A program made the translations under genes and the position numbers. A model generated the notes under the pieces. That model was not told the DNA's origin. It did no database searches and was given only the letters and a program-made list of their open reading frames with translations. Source: Scolanthus callimorphus (taxonomy: Eukaryota > Cnidaria > Anthozoa > Actiniaria > Edwardsiidae). Taken from it: a stretch of 64,000 bases of DNA. Below are positions 31,601-42,850 of this stretch, piece after piece (position 1 is the first letter of the stretch; every line of letters starts with the position of its first letter). The stretch lies in assembly GCA_033964015.1 (NCBI GenBank), contig CM066914.1, positions 11,957,831 through 12,021,830 on the forward strand, given 5' to 3'.

Positions 31601-34301
31601 TGCCCAAGATTTTCACATGAGAAGTGGGGAAGTGTGGACCCTTCAATCCCTGTTTCCCAGCCAATAGTGAACCTGCCTTATTTTCTGCAGGGGCGTAGTC
31701 AGGATTTGAGAAAGGGGGAGTCACATATGTACAAATGTATTGTACCCTTTTCCAGCTTACTGGAAAAATGAGTCACATCTGTACAAATGTATGGTGCCCT
31801 TTTCCAGCTTACTGGAAAAATGAGTCACATCTGTACAAATGTATGGTGCCCTTTTCCAGCTTACTGGAAAATGTTTACTGTGTTTTTCTTCTAAAAAGGG
31901 GGTCAGAGACACCCCAGGACCCCCTAGCTACGCCCCTGTTTTCTGTCATACTCACACATAACTGACAGTTCGATCTGGAAAAAACATTTGACTGACGTAC
32001 ACCTGTTCCTGCTGTCTGTTGTTGATGCTGGAGACTTCTGTGTGACTAAAATTATTAAATGCATGTGCTGAGCATCTCCTAAGCCTATTTGCAGATAATG
32101 ATAACTACGAGCTAATGTACTGGCCCCTGCTCTCTATGCGCAGTGTTAAATAATCACCAGGATTTCCTGTTTAACGTAAACACTTGCAGAGTGAAAGTGC
32201 ATGGCAAAGCATACTTCATAGCAAAGTAAGCATAGCATGGCGTATAACTTTAAGCATAAACACCGCTGCTGCAAATGTAATGAAGTATTCAACTTGGGAG
32301 AGGAGAAACTCTGACTGTTATCATTGTAAAATATTCTGGCTTGGAAAGATTGATGGTTTCCCTTCTACTTTCTGTAAAGATAATACTTTGGGCTTTGATC
32401 AGGACTAGGTATAATACTCTTGACCTATTTTGTGTGTTTGCAACAACAGTCCAAAAATATAATTAGATAAGCAAGTTCCTAAGTAATAATCAAATCTTTT
32501 TGGTAAATTAACCAAGCTGGTTGTTTGACCTATCATTTAAATTCCTCTTCTAGAGAAGCTGAGTGTGAAGTCTAGTTCGAAAAGTAGAATACTCTCTAGT
32601 AGGTAATTCCACTGTTTTTGCCTGCTAGGTGCAACGCCAGGCCAACAAGGGTCCCTCTCGCCCCAACCGAACGGTTCCCCATTTCCCGAGGACAGTTTCA
32701 GCTCTACTGCTTGTACTTCTGCGCCCTTCTCGCTCAAAGACCTTGAGCTGGGTGTGGATTTACAAGAAGAGTTGAGTAAAGACGCGCCAGAGTTAATGCT
32801 GCTCTCACAAGGTAAGCACCGCCTTGTGCTCCTGCTGCTCGCGCCATGCGCTGCTTGCCCGTCTCTGTACTGCCGCCCGCTAGCTTAGCACTTCACCCAT
32901 GTCGCCAAACAACACAACAAGCTCTGCATGGCTCGTGTTCACATGCGCGTATAAAGGCATCGCTGTACCAGTTGACAAATCCTGCATGACTTGTGACCAC
33001 GTGAGTAACACATGAACAAATAACTCCGCGCGTATCACGTGCAAAACTCGTTGCTAAGCAATAAGCTTTGTATCGTCTATTTCTGAGAGCAAGGTGGGTA
33101 TATTCAGATTGCTTTGCATGTCGTGTTTATGTCCGGTTTCTCAACAGAAAACAACAGGCACGTGACGTAAAACAGTTCAAATCGTGTTAATGTGTGTTTT
33201 GTACTTCTTTTGAGTACTTTCGAATTCACGCGTTATTCGTATTTTGTATAAAATGTGGAAAAGTAAAACTTTTGTACTTCTTTTGAGTACTTTCGAATTC
33301 ACGCGTTATTCGTATTTTGTATAAAATGTGGAAAAAGTAAAACTTTGGTTGCTCTTATTGCAGATTTCCCGGGAGATTTCAACGCCTTTGCCGACTTTGG
33401 TCGCGATACGTCGCTTGCAAATCACATGGGTTCTCTGGCCATGGATGAGGTTCCCGTCCTAGAGGATCTACCAACCTTAGAAGACGCCATGGCCCTAGTA
33501 CAAGAGTGTTTGTCCACGCCCACTGAATCTACTGCTTCGCAGTTATCGAGTCCGTGCGGCAGCCAGGGATCCTACCCTCAGAGCCCACCACATGTCCAGT
33601 GCGACCCCTTCTCTCCTACTTCATCTGTCGGCCACCCCTCGCCATTCGCCTCACCTATGGGCTCGCAGATGGGACCACCGTCTGTGTCCCCCAGTGGCAT
33701 GCCCACTCCTGACCCCTCCCCCCTAGGGAGGCGTGAGGGAGACCCGGCCAGGATAAATATTTCCTGGCAGGGGCCGGGTCATATGAAAATGACCAATCAG
33801 GTACCTCCACAACCACGCGGTTCACATTCGCCACAACATGCCAATCCACCTCATCTGAACGGTGGAGTGCTTTCCAAGTCAGCTCTCCTGGCAACAATGA
33901 AGAAGCAAGAACAAAGGCCCTTCCCAAGCTGTGGGTCATCAGTTCCGCAACCGCAGAGTGTGCCGATGGCGTGGTCACCGCAACCGCCGCCTGTCAACAC
34001 TGGAGGGATGCAGCAGGGCCCTTACAACTGGACCAACACTTCCTACCATGGCACTAACAACGTCCGGCAAGGGGGGCGTGGACTACAGAGCTCAAGAGAC
34101 CCTCACTGGGGTCAGGCTAATCAGGGGGGTGTATCCGTACCTCCTCTATTCGAGGACACTTTGAGAAATTTGGACTATCCGGAGGCGACGTCCATGATTT
34201 CGCCTCCTTATCAGGACGATCATCCCATGCCTGGCTACAGGTTCCAGGCAGGTCAGACACCCGTCACAAGCGCTCCTTACTCCAAACTAGAAGGCTGGTG
34301 A
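19674..34301 (+). CDS. AHR: aryl hydrocarbon receptor (bHLH-PAS transcription factor), 13 exons
   Basis: Predicted 816 residues. Exons: 19674-19711, 26204-26373, 27218-27318, 27412-27501, 28195-28296, 28374-28446, 28586-28677, 29099-29286, 29803-29909, 30607-30745, 30914-31143, 32629-32811, 33364-34301; every phase joins correctly. Exon 1 gives a basic nuclear-localisation type N-terminus (AKRKKRSS). Exon 2 is the b[12 protein letters not shown] basic region, [20 protein letters not shown] helices, SYLRAKNFF, diagnostic for AHR. PAS-A spans about residues 100-167 ([20 protein letters not shown]), PAS-B about 240-367 ([40 protein letters not shown]). The remaining 450 residues are Pro/Ser/Gly-rich and presumably disordered. 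AHR proteins dimerise with ARNT and bind GCGTG-type response elements; invertebrate AHRs generally do not bind dioxins and act in development. Intron 1 is 6.5 kb. No frame breaks are seen, in contrast to HELQ. Confidence 0.93.
24115..24455 (-). mobile_element. decayed LINE C-terminal fragment in AHR intron 1
   Basis: The minus frame from 24455 starts with [18 protein letters not shown], the Cys/His motif found near the end of many non-LTR reverse transcriptases ([11 protein letters not shown]). A second frame further on ([10 protein letters not shown]) looks like the continuation after a frameshift. No RT core is present. It is a 5'-truncated relic. Confidence 0.6.
24623..25017. repeat. foldback repeat pair in AHR intron 1
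   Basis: About 55-bp arms at 24623-24679 and 24965-25017 are near-perfect reverse complements, sharing ATAATTGCATGCCAACAT and AATAAAATAATTAGGCCTAAA. They enclose about 285 bp of unique AT-rich sequence. Probably a short non-autonomous DNA element. Confidence 0.65.
25732..26002 (+). mobile_element. TA-flanked MITE, family 1, copy A
   Basis: 271 bp with terminal inverted repeats CCACTGTATGCATTGCTACG, flanked by TA on both sides (Tc1/mariner-like target). The interior carries GCGATGGGCGAT and GGTTTTAAGCTATCC. The same family recurs inverted at 53469-53743 and in part at 53871-54135. Confidence 0.75.
27561..27776. mobile_element. palindromic MITE in AHR intron 4
   Basis: Arms of about 85 bp, imperfectly complementary, starting ATAGACCAAATCGGCTAA and including AATTCAGATCATGTGATGAT and CCTTTGGGTGG. 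The spacer is about 45 bp. No clear target duplication could be assigned. Confidence 0.7.
28900..29035. repeat. GGGGCGTAGCC-family repeat fragment
   Basis: Ends in CCCCCTGGCTACGCCCCTG, the terminus shared with the repeats at 31688, 55368 and 58478. It lies in the AHR intron before exon 8. Only one end is clear. Confidence 0.5.
29456..29715. repeat. (TATAT/TATTA)n microsatellite, 260 bp
   Basis: Almost pure T/A made of TATAT and TATTA words in AHR intron 8. Both overlapping open frames encode only Tyr/Ile/Leu and are artefacts of the repeat. Confidence 0.9.
31688..31938 (+). repeat. GGGGCGTAGCC-family element with 3x 52-bp tandem
   Basis: Starts CAGGGGCGTAGTCAGGATTT and ends CTAGCTACGCCCCTG, so the ends are inverted repeats. 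Inside, a 52-bp unit (AGTCACATCTGTACAAATG ... CTTACTGGAAAAATG) is repeated about three times from 31719. It lies in the AHR intron before exon 12. Confidence 0.75.
33198..33345 (+). repeat. 73-bp tandem duplication next to the last AHR splice acceptor
   Basis: The unit beginning TTTGTACTTCTTTTGAG and ending GTGGAAAAGTAAAAC occurs twice in a row; the second copy has one extra A. The second copy ends 18 bp before the acceptor AG of the last AHR exon and covers its branch-point region. Confidence 0.85.
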
Positions 34302-35105
34302 GCACAACTACACGTGATCAGTGCGTGGATTGCACGTGCAACTCGCGTGCTTCGTGGACTGTGTACTCTACCAGCAAGCCCCTGGATCACGTGATGCGAA
34401 GCGTGGAGTGTCGTGATTGGCAGGCCAGGACGTCGGTTGCCAGTGAGTGGCGTAAGGTGCGGATGGTCGACTCACAGATGATGGGACAGGGTGAGATATT
34501 TGGCATCTTTGTGATGTTGTTGGACGTGGCATTTATAAATAGTTGGATGGTTGGCGACGCATGCGTACTCAGGTGCGCCAATATGCCTACCACGCGAGCT
34601 TTGCAAGGTTTTCTTGGGAAATAGCTAGCTAGACATAGCTTGCCATGTATCCGAACTGACCCCGAGAAACAGGAGCCTTTCTGTGAAACAGCGACGCTTT
34701 CTGTGTTCCTTGAACCAGCAGGGCTGTTCCAAACAAAGTCCCGTAACCCCCCTATCGAGGAACTCCAAATGTTCAATAATTTATCTACCCCTTTTTAAAT
34801 TCCATATTGTATTGTGGCCTCTGTGGAAATTCCTAAGTGCATATGTGGAAATTACAGGGTCAAACACAATGAAATTCCAGGTTCCTTGAAAGGAGAGGGT
34901 AACGGATATAAAATGGAACAGCCCATAGTAAGTCGTGTGACTGATGTTTTGTACCTCTTGTTCGGATTCAAATAAGCCAATCAGAGATCAGAGCCAGCAG
35001 AACAGGATCTCTGTCGCTGTTTCGCAGACGAGCGTTACCCAGGCAACGCAGACTAGGTAGTGCGTAAAGGGTGTTTAGAGGGCGGATAACAGCCAAGGCC
35101 TTGTG
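34302..35105. other. AHR 3' UTR and downstream flank
   Basis: No further exon is seen. The frame continuing at 34298-34624 is not conserved and I take it as 3' UTR. No strong polyadenylation signal stands out. Confidence 0.4.
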
Positions 35106-35254
35106 GTAGGGATTTAGCCTGCTTGCAGGCGGTACTGGGTCCGATCGATGATCGGGCGCCATCTTGGAATTTTGAGGCGCGCGGTCCCGGGGTCGAGCGC
35201 CTCGTCCCCGGGGGCGAGCGCCTCGTACCGCCTGCAAGCAGGCTAGTAGGGATT
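35106..35254. mobile_element. 131-bp Mutator-type MITE with 9-bp target duplication
   Basis: Element 35115-35245 begins TAGCCTGCTTGCAGGCGGTAC and ends with its exact reverse complement. The 9 bases GTAGGGATT flank it on both sides (35106-35114 and 35246-35254). A 9-bp duplication is the hallmark of Mutator-like elements. The interior is very GC-rich and self-complementary (CCCCGGGG). Confidence 0.85.
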
Positions 35255-37020
35255 TGAATCGCCCTCCGAAAGGCTCCTATTCATCTCGGGAGCCTCGTTT
35301 GCTAAAAAGAAAATGACTTGGGAGTAGGAACCTTACCTTTTCCTGGCGAGAATTGCGTATCTGCGATTAGAATCCTGGGGCTAATTGTATGCTATCCAAA
35401 CCTCTTCAGACGTAAATTATTCCTTTATACTGGAAAAGAAATATGATATTTATCTTATGCTCTGACTGTCGTCGGAGAGTATAAAGCAGTATCTATATGG
35501 CAGTCTATTTTTCTGGACGCAACTCGAATATTCAGTGAAAAGCCAAAACTCTGTCCACCAGAAGGTCTTCCAAAAGATTTACCTGACTGATTCACCTTCC
35601 AGAATCGTGGAATACATCATGCAAAACTGAGTTTTCTTAATGTAAATATTATTGATATAACAAAAATGGCAAAGGCCAAGGAACTGTTCAGTGTTGCTAT
35701 AGAAATGGCGGTCCGGACCGGTCTACGGGGCTGAATTCTTTGTTCTCATCCAGGAATGATACAGCTACTCGTAACATCTTGTGTGATTGGATAGGCAGAA
35801 CAAAGCATCCCATTGTTTCCTCGTTCTATTGTATGACCCTCTATTGTTTTGCACTCAGGGTATCAATCCAATAGGCTCAGATCTTACGAGAGCTGTATCA
35901 TGACCCTTCTCATGAGTCCGGCTAGCCAGACCAGCCCAGGAATATGTAAACTGGCCCCTTAGTCTATCAAACGTTCCCGCTCACTCCCCAATTTAGAAAA
36001 GTATATTTGTCACGTGACTAAACCAAAAGTGGTAAAAGTGTGTGAAGAAGGGGAGGGGTAGGGATAGGACGTCAGTTCATGTCCGGTTGTCTAGATTTGA
36101 GTAAATGTTCTTTCCCGTGCTTTGTAATCTACAGAATCCGCACCACAAACATAACTCTACCGTTTATTGATTTTTTTAAATGATTCCTAGATATAGAAGT
36201 TATTCAAGAGCATACATATGCAAATGCATAAAATGTCCCGGACACCCAGGCATAACCTTATATGCGTTTACCTCTCGGTCAAAGACGAAGTCCTCGTATT
36301 AACCGCTATAGAAATAGTTTTTAAAAAGTTAGCTAGAAGCAACGTAAAATGTGTTTATTTTTCCCGCTATGGTTACTTTACAAGGCCAAGAGTCTGTTTT
36401 AGATACCAAGAATCAAGTAATTTAGCCGCCGCTTTTTAACCAAACAGTTGCTGCAAGTTTTGCGTCTAATAAATCAGCACATAGAGCAGGATGATAGTTT
36501 AGATAATAGTGTTGGTAGAAGTGGATTATTTGACAAAGAGGCCGTAAGCGCACGTATTTCTACAAGCGCTTTCTTAACAGTTCCTTGTCCATGCAACATT
36601 CTGAAATGGTACTCATACCGAATAAATCACGGTGGTAAACCGAACGCTCTTTCTTGCATCATTTGTTTTGAAAATGGGGACTCTCTGTCTGTCTGTCTGT
36701 CTGTCAAGTCATACATGCTGGGTTGTGTACGATCCAAGGTAGTTTAAACGAGGGAAATGACTTGAGGGCGAATTCCCCGAAGCACATGCACAAGAATAAA
36801 GCCCGATCTAATACAAGAGGGGCGTGGTCGTGGTCTTTTTGAGAGGAAACATTACTGTTTGGTACCGAGGGGGGTACTCCGGAAACCCTGGAACCGCGCT
36901 TGGCTACACGGGAGGTCATGGCGACAACTAGTATACTCAATAGTTTTGCCAAGTTTAAGACTGGTATCTCGTATCGCAAGCGAGATATAAACGAACGAAT
37001 TATTCGAGAGAAGTATACAA
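35255..37020. other. intergenic, no gene recognised
   Basis: Mixed sequence with a (TCTG)n microsatellite at about 36682-36706 and a repeat-like stretch near 36870-36950. Open frames here (36218-36747 plus; 36704-37210 minus) have no recognisable domain, and the latter is partly antisense to a LINE. Confidence 0.45.
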
Positions 37021-37031
37021 AATTGTAAGTA

Positions 37032-38720
37032 GTGCTCTTATGGCGGGAGTCATTTTCAAATCTGTTTTGTTCCATATATTCAAATATATTCAATATTTTT
37101 GATGACAGAAAAGGTAACTGCGAGTTAAACAGTTTTTCACCAACTAATGTTAAAGAACTTTTAAAATTAGTGCGCAAAAGTGCGTCCAAGTCTTGCTGTC
37201 TGGATCCCATTCCCTCGGGTCTACTCCACCTATGCTTGGATGATTTGCTGCCTGTTATAGCGAGAATTGTAAACGTTTCCTTCGAATCCGCTACTATGCC
37301 ATCTTCCCAAAAACAGGATGCTCTGTCTCCACACTTGAAAAGGACCCTCCTTGACCATGAATTGTATACTAATTTCAGACCTCTGTCAAATCTTCGGTTT
37401 TTATCTAAATCTATTGAAAAAGTTGCCGCAGTTCTTGTTTCTAGTTATCTCCGCGAAAATAATCTTGAGGAGCCCCTTCAATCTGCATATAAGGAACACC
37501 ATAGTTGTGAAACGGCCTTAGCACGCGGTCCAGAATGACATCTTGCAGTCAATTGATAAAAATCGTTGTGTAGTGCTGGTGTTACTAGATCTATCAGCAG
37601 CTTTCGATACTGTGGATCATGGCATATTATTAAATAGACTCGATTTGGTTTCAATGGTAAAGTGCTCGCCTGGTTTAAATCGTACCTGGCTGATCGCACT
37701 CAGTTCGTGAAAATCGATGATGCCTCCTCTCAGCCTCGCCCGGTTAGTTGTGGAGTTCCTGAAGGTTCTGTTCTTGGGCCGTTGTTGTATTCTCTATACA
37801 CAGCCCCACTTGGTGACATCTTCCGCAAGCACAAACTATCCTTCCATCTGTATGCGGATGACGCGCAAGTGTATTCCACGTGATGGTGTTGAGCTCGCCT
37901 CTGTAAAATGTCGCATTGAGTCTTGAATGTCTGATATATCTACTTGGATGACTATAAACAAGCTAAAGTTGAATACTGACAAAACAGAACTCCTTGTACT
38001 TCATTCTAAATTTCGTCCCCATCTGCCTTTGACGTCTCTCTCTGTAGGCAGCGACACCATCTTCCCGTCCAAACATGCTCGAAACATCGGTGTCATATTT
38101 GACGAGACTATGTCTCTTTCCAAACATGTAGATGCGGTTGTAAAATCCTCATTTTATAATTTACACAATATAGCTAAAATACGTAATTGCTTATCACTTG
38201 AGACAACCAAACCTCTAGTGGTTGCCCTAGTTCTTTCGAAATTGGACAACTGTAACTCCCTTCTCTATGCTATGCCCACAAAATTAATTGCCAAACTACA
38301 AAGGGTTCAAATGCTGCAGCGCGTATTATTGTCAAGTCAAGTAAATATGATCGAATTACTCCTGTCCTTAAAGACCTACACTGGCTGCCAGTTGAGCTAA
38401 GAATAATTTTCAAGATAAATTTAATCACCTACAAATGCTTAAATGACTTAGCTCCTCCTTATCTAAAAGATCTTTTGTTGGTCTACAAACCAGCCAGAAA
38501 TTTACGCTCCTCCTATGATGCAGTCAAACTAAACTTACCCTCTTTTAATCTGAAAACTTATGGATACAAGGCATTTTCTACAAACGCACCCACAATGCAG
38601 GCTCTGGAATGAGCTCCCATCGAGTGTAAGGGGTGCAGAGAGCATAACAGAATTTATTTGCGCGCATTCGATTTAGAGATTGTTTAACTAAGTATAAGAA
38701 GCAGAAAAATATGTTTCCCC
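37032..38720 (+). mobile_element. decayed non-LTR retrotransposon (CR1/L2-like)
   Basis: Successive plus-strand frames, broken by frameshifts near 37530, 37650, 37880 and 38390, together cover an ORF2 reverse transcriptase: [48 protein letters not shown] (catalytic YADD at about 37853-37864), LKLNTDKTELLV, then the C-terminal LHWLPVE and TYKCLNDLAPPYL. The 5' part with the endonuclease is missing. The 3' end is interrupted by the MITE at 38742. A matching 3' terminus (GCGCTATATAAAT plus ATT repeats) lies at 43370-43440. Confidence 0.85.
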
Positions 38721-38741
38721 TTAAAGCGAACGAAATATTTA

Positions 38742-38971
38742 GGGGCCGACCATTTAACTTTTGAGGGGGGGGGGGGGGGGGGTGGGCTTTTTTGTCGGTG
38801 CAAGATTTTTTTTTCTACCTCTGTTAAGCGGTGAGAATTTTTTTCCCAATAAAAAAGAGGGGTTTAGTCACCATTTTGCTGTGCAGGAAATTTTTTTCGG
38901 CCCTTCGGGCCGTGCAGGATATTTTTGTTTCAAAAAAGCCCCCCCCCCTCAAAAGTTAAATGGTCGGCCCC
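38742..38971. mobile_element. MITE with G/C-tract terminal inverted repeats
   Basis: Begins GGGGCCGACCATTTAACTTT and ends with its reverse complement, flanked by TA on each side. Directly inside the ends are a run of about 18 G at the left and 9 C at the right. It is inserted at the 3' end of the LINE relic. The open frame across it is repeat-derived. Confidence 0.8.
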
Positions 38972-40310
38972 TAAGGAAAAACGAAAAAGTAGCAAGGATC
39001 AATAAAGCTCGCGAGGCGCGATAATCTCTTAATCCTGTTTACTCTAGCGTGACATACGGGCACTTTTTTTTATGTTGTGCGAAATGCGAGAGCTTCCATT
39101 CAAGCCATTTTGTAGCTAGCCGTCGCGCCCAGAAGAAGTAAGCAATATTTGCCAATGTATCGTTCGAGAAAAAAGCGTGGTTCCGACAACCAAAAGAAAA
39201 AGAAGTTAGGAACCCCAGGGAACTAAAGGAGTTTTAGCTTTGGTTCTTCTAGCGGACTTTGAAGGCGCATCAGACTTCACAGACTTTCACTTCATAGTTT
39301 TAGACTTCGCCATTCTCGAAAGCAGTCGACTACAACCTCATTCAGCGCGCGAAACTGCGGCGAAATCATGAACTTGCATGCAAATGAGTTCTGGCTGTGA
39401 AGCTACATCTACCATCATGCGATTGGCTCAAGACGTGACAAACCTATACTTCGATTAGGTGTGAATGTCAATCACTGTCGTCGAAAGTGTCGGCGCTGAA
39501 TTTCTTTAGCCTCGCCTCAGGTATATTAAGGCATGGGTGTTTTCAAAAAAATGCGAAAAATACTGAAAAATATTCTCTAGGGTATACAAAATGTCTTCTG
39601 TAGAATGTTTTTTGTTAAGGTTGATACACCAGTGAGACGTTTCATTTGATGTATTTGGTTACCATGTCAACGGGTTGCGTGACTTGTAAGAGCGTGACAA
39701 AGGCACAATTTTCTTTCAGGTCTCTGCATTCGACGGGGGTCATACCAATGGTTTCCCAATGGGTCTTCTAATGACCGGTGTCGGGGGTATATTACCATTC
39801 CAACGAGGATGGGTGTCCAAGTTATCCACATTAAGAAAAGGAGAGGTATCATATTACATCATCACAAATAAAACTATCCTAAAAAACATTTCCAGCCATC
39901 CTCGTTGGATCAATAATCTACACTATATAACAAACACTATAATGCACTCTGGGGAACGATTTCACTTATCCCCATTGAATGTAGAGGCCATTTTCCTAGA
40001 AATTAAATTTAAGGTCAGAGGTCATGCATTTGTTGCCATAGAGACCAAATTGGTGAAAATGATTGAGAATGATCAAAGGTATCAAAATGTAGATTGCTTG
40101 GATCCCTCATAGGCATTGGTTTAGAGGTAGACCACCCCCTTCAGTTTTACGTCCGCCATTTTGTATTGAGCTTCCGCCCAGGCCTTAAGTTACCTGAGGC
40201 GTTTCTCAAAGAAATTATCAGCGCTGTTTACGACTATTCTTTTGAGTTTTAGGTCAGGTTCCGCCGGTTCAATCTCGATGAAATTTGGCAGGCCGCTAGA
40301 ATAGGAATCT
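38972..40310. other. intergenic, repeat-like in part
   Basis: No gene recognised. 39690-40130 has the look of an interspersed repeat (it includes GACGGGGGTCATACCAATGG), but only one copy is present in the window, so I cannot prove it. Confidence 0.4.
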
Positions 40311-40314
40311 GTGA

Positions 40315-40950
40315 CCAAAACTGTGTCTCGATCCCGGGGGGGGGGGGGTTCTCCCATGTAAGAGTGATAGGGGTGCTCGTCGGGCCATCGGAAAATATAC
40401 CCTAAAAAAAAGTACCAGGACATAAAAAATCCAACCCCTAAAAAATACCTTATAAAACAAAATGACCCCTAAAAAATACCAACAATAAACCTTTTTTGTT
40501 ATTGTTTATTGTATCTCATCTCAAAACAAGCTTATTTTAGAGCTATAAATGAACGAAGAAAGAAAGAAAACGTTTTACTGGGTTTGTGACCCTTTCATTC
40601 ATTTGCGTACCCCTAAAAAATACCATTAATTAGTGAAAGCCACAATTTTTCTCCGATACCCCCTAAAAAATACCTGAAACTCGATTTTGACCCCTAAAAA
40701 ATACGACGAGCACCCCTATCAGGTCGACATGTGAAGACCCCCCCCACCCATTTATAGCTCTCTTATTTTAGAGCTATAAATGAACGAAGAAAGAAAGAAA
40801 ACGTTTTACTGGGTTTGTGACCCTTTCATTCATTTGCGTACCCCTAAAAAATACCTTTAATTAGTGAAAGCCACAATTTTTCTCCGATACCCCTAAAAAA
40901 TACCTGAAACTCGATGTTGACCCCTAAAAAATACGACGAGCACCCCTAGA
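40315..40950. repeat. CCCGGGG-end repeat with duplicated 180-bp block
   Basis: Starts with a long G tract after GATCCC and contains GGTGCTCGTCG near 40372, many copies of CCCCTAAAAAATACC, and the reverse CGACGAGCACCCC near 40935. A block of about 180 bp beginning CTTATTTTAGAGCTATAAAT occurs twice (about 40531 and 40762, offset 231 bp). The same family end recurs at 44941, 45747 and 55826. Confidence 0.7.
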
Positions 40951-42850
40951 TAGATAGATAGATAGATATAGTTTATTAGCAGCTTATACACACAAGTACA
41001 TGGCTGTCACGCTAACAAACATTAATAAAAATACAAAAACAAGTAATGCAAGAGTCCAGCTAGTTTTAGATTACCCACCCCTAGTTAAAAAACAGTCATA
41101 TATATATTTAGCGACCTCCCTCTGCGCTGTTATAGGAGGATTTATTAGATTCTGAAAAAGGAGGCTTTCATCAATATATCTTTTATCTTTCATGACCTTT
41201 TTAACTTTTAAAACCTCAAGCACTCGTTTTCTTGCCATCTCATGTCGCTTACATTTAATCAGGAAGTGGAACTCGTCTTCGACCTCCCCTGAATTACACT
41301 GAGAACAAATTCTGTCCTCAGGCTTTCTATAGGGCCTCTGGTAGCGCCCAGTCTCGATTTCAAGTTTATGACTACTAATCCTTAGGCGGGTGAGGGCTTT
41401 TCGGTGGTTGAGGTTGTGAATGTTAGAAAGGTATGTCTCAAAATCATATGTCGTTTTGAAAGTTCTATAGGTTCTAAGTTTGTTTTTTTGACCGGGCTTT
41501 TTGGAGTCATTGAATATTTCGCCCAACCAACATTGAAATTCGATGTCTTGCAGCCTTTGCTTAAAAAGCACTTTATCCTGCTGCAAGGCATCGTTTTGCA
41601 AAATGTTGGTGAGGGTTTCGCCCAACCCACACGAAGCGACAATTGCTTGTAATTTTTTTAGCCAATGAGACTTATAATTATTGTCTTTAAGGTCGAGAAA
41701 AGTATCGTAGGATAAAAATCCCCTCTCTTCGATTAGTTTGAAAAGAAAGTTGAGGGCTCTGCATTTGGCATTTATGGAGAGAGGGTATCTTCCCAGCTCC
41801 CCAAGGCAAGCACTGTTTACAGCGGTTTTTGTTACGCCAAGCAGAAGTTTACAAAACAGCACATGCACTGCCTCAACAGGGTCGCGCCCTTTCTGATCCT
41901 TCTCAACTCCCCAAACTTCGCTAGCATACAAACGTATTGGCTTAACTAGAGTATCAAAAAGCCGCATAGTCAGTTTAACGTCAGTTAAAAAGTTTTTACC
42001 CATTGCTTTCTTAAGTTTGTAGAGGGCTTTGAGTGCTATCTTTTTCAACTCATTCCTAGCCAAGCTAAAGGAACCTGCTGCGCTGAAAGTAAGCCCCAGA
42101 TATTTATAGGACTTCACATTTTCCAAAATATCGTCTTCATATTTAAAGGAGTGGCTTAAGATTTTGCCTACGTTATTAAAAATTAACACTTTCGTTTTTT
42201 CTAAATTAAGTTTCATACCATTCTCTGAAACGAAGCTATGTACTGCATCAAGTAAAGCTTGAAGCTGCTGGCTGCTCCTAGCCATAAGAACCAAGTCATC
42301 TGCATAGAGCAGGTGACTTGTTTTCAAGGAATTAATCTCCAGAGTTTCGTTACTTTCCTGAGTTAAATTGCATAGCTTTTCAGAGAGATCGCTGAGGTAT
42401 AAATTGAAAAGTGTAGTTGAAAGGACGCATTCTTGCCTCACTCCTATGTTACAATGAAAGGACTCCGATATTTCCCCGTTGGCTTTGACAACTGCCAGGT
42501 CTTTGCTGTACATTGTTTTTAAAACAGCCAGAATGTGTCCCGTGACACCTGTCTTTTTAACCTTGTCAAACAGCCTCTCTCTAGGGATTGTATCGAAGGC
42601 CTTTGAAAAATCAATAAAGCAAGTAAACAGTAAGTTATTCTTTTTTTGGGGCTTGCTTTTAACATACTTATCGATTAATGCCTTAAGAACGAAATATTAT
42701 CAACGGTACCGTTCTTTTTGCGGAACCCACCCTGTTCTTTTCTTAGCAGCCCTTTGACTTCTAAATAGTAATATAGCCTCTCGTTTAAAATAGAAGTGAG
42801 GATTTTGCTGAGGCTTGGGAGCAAAGTAATCCCTCGGAAATTGTTGACAG
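40950..42850 (-). mobile_element. 5'-truncated non-LTR retrotransposon with long RT frame
   Basis: The minus frame 42513-41071 is 480 residues with RT motifs RQECVLSTTLFNLYL (usual G replaced by E), LLYADDLVLMA (catalytic YADD), GMKLNLEKTKV and YKYLG, and a C-terminal Cys/His motif (CSQCNSGEVEDEFHFLIKC). An upstream frame from 42870 adds FRGITLLPSLSKIL, and an intermediate frame has FIDFSKAFDT; a shift near 42690 separates them. No endonuclease is present, so it is 5' truncated at about 42850. The 3' end carries a (CTAT)n tail at about 40950-40966 (minus sense). It lies inside the C/G-tract repeat at 40315. Confidence 0.88.

Noticed and set aside
31719..31875. CRISPR-like array of spaced repeats
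   Set aside because: The 52-bp units are contiguous with no unique spacers, in an animal intron.
33655..33978. 107-codon minus frame antisense to the last AHR exon
   Set aside because: Shadow of a GC-rich coding exon in another frame.
34298..34624. 108-codon frame directly after the AHR stop
   Set aside because: No homology seen. It overlaps the stop region in another frame and is better read as 3' UTR.
36704..37210. 168-codon minus frame
   Set aside because: Its first part is antisense to the LINE at 37032 and the rest resembles dispersed repeat; no domain.
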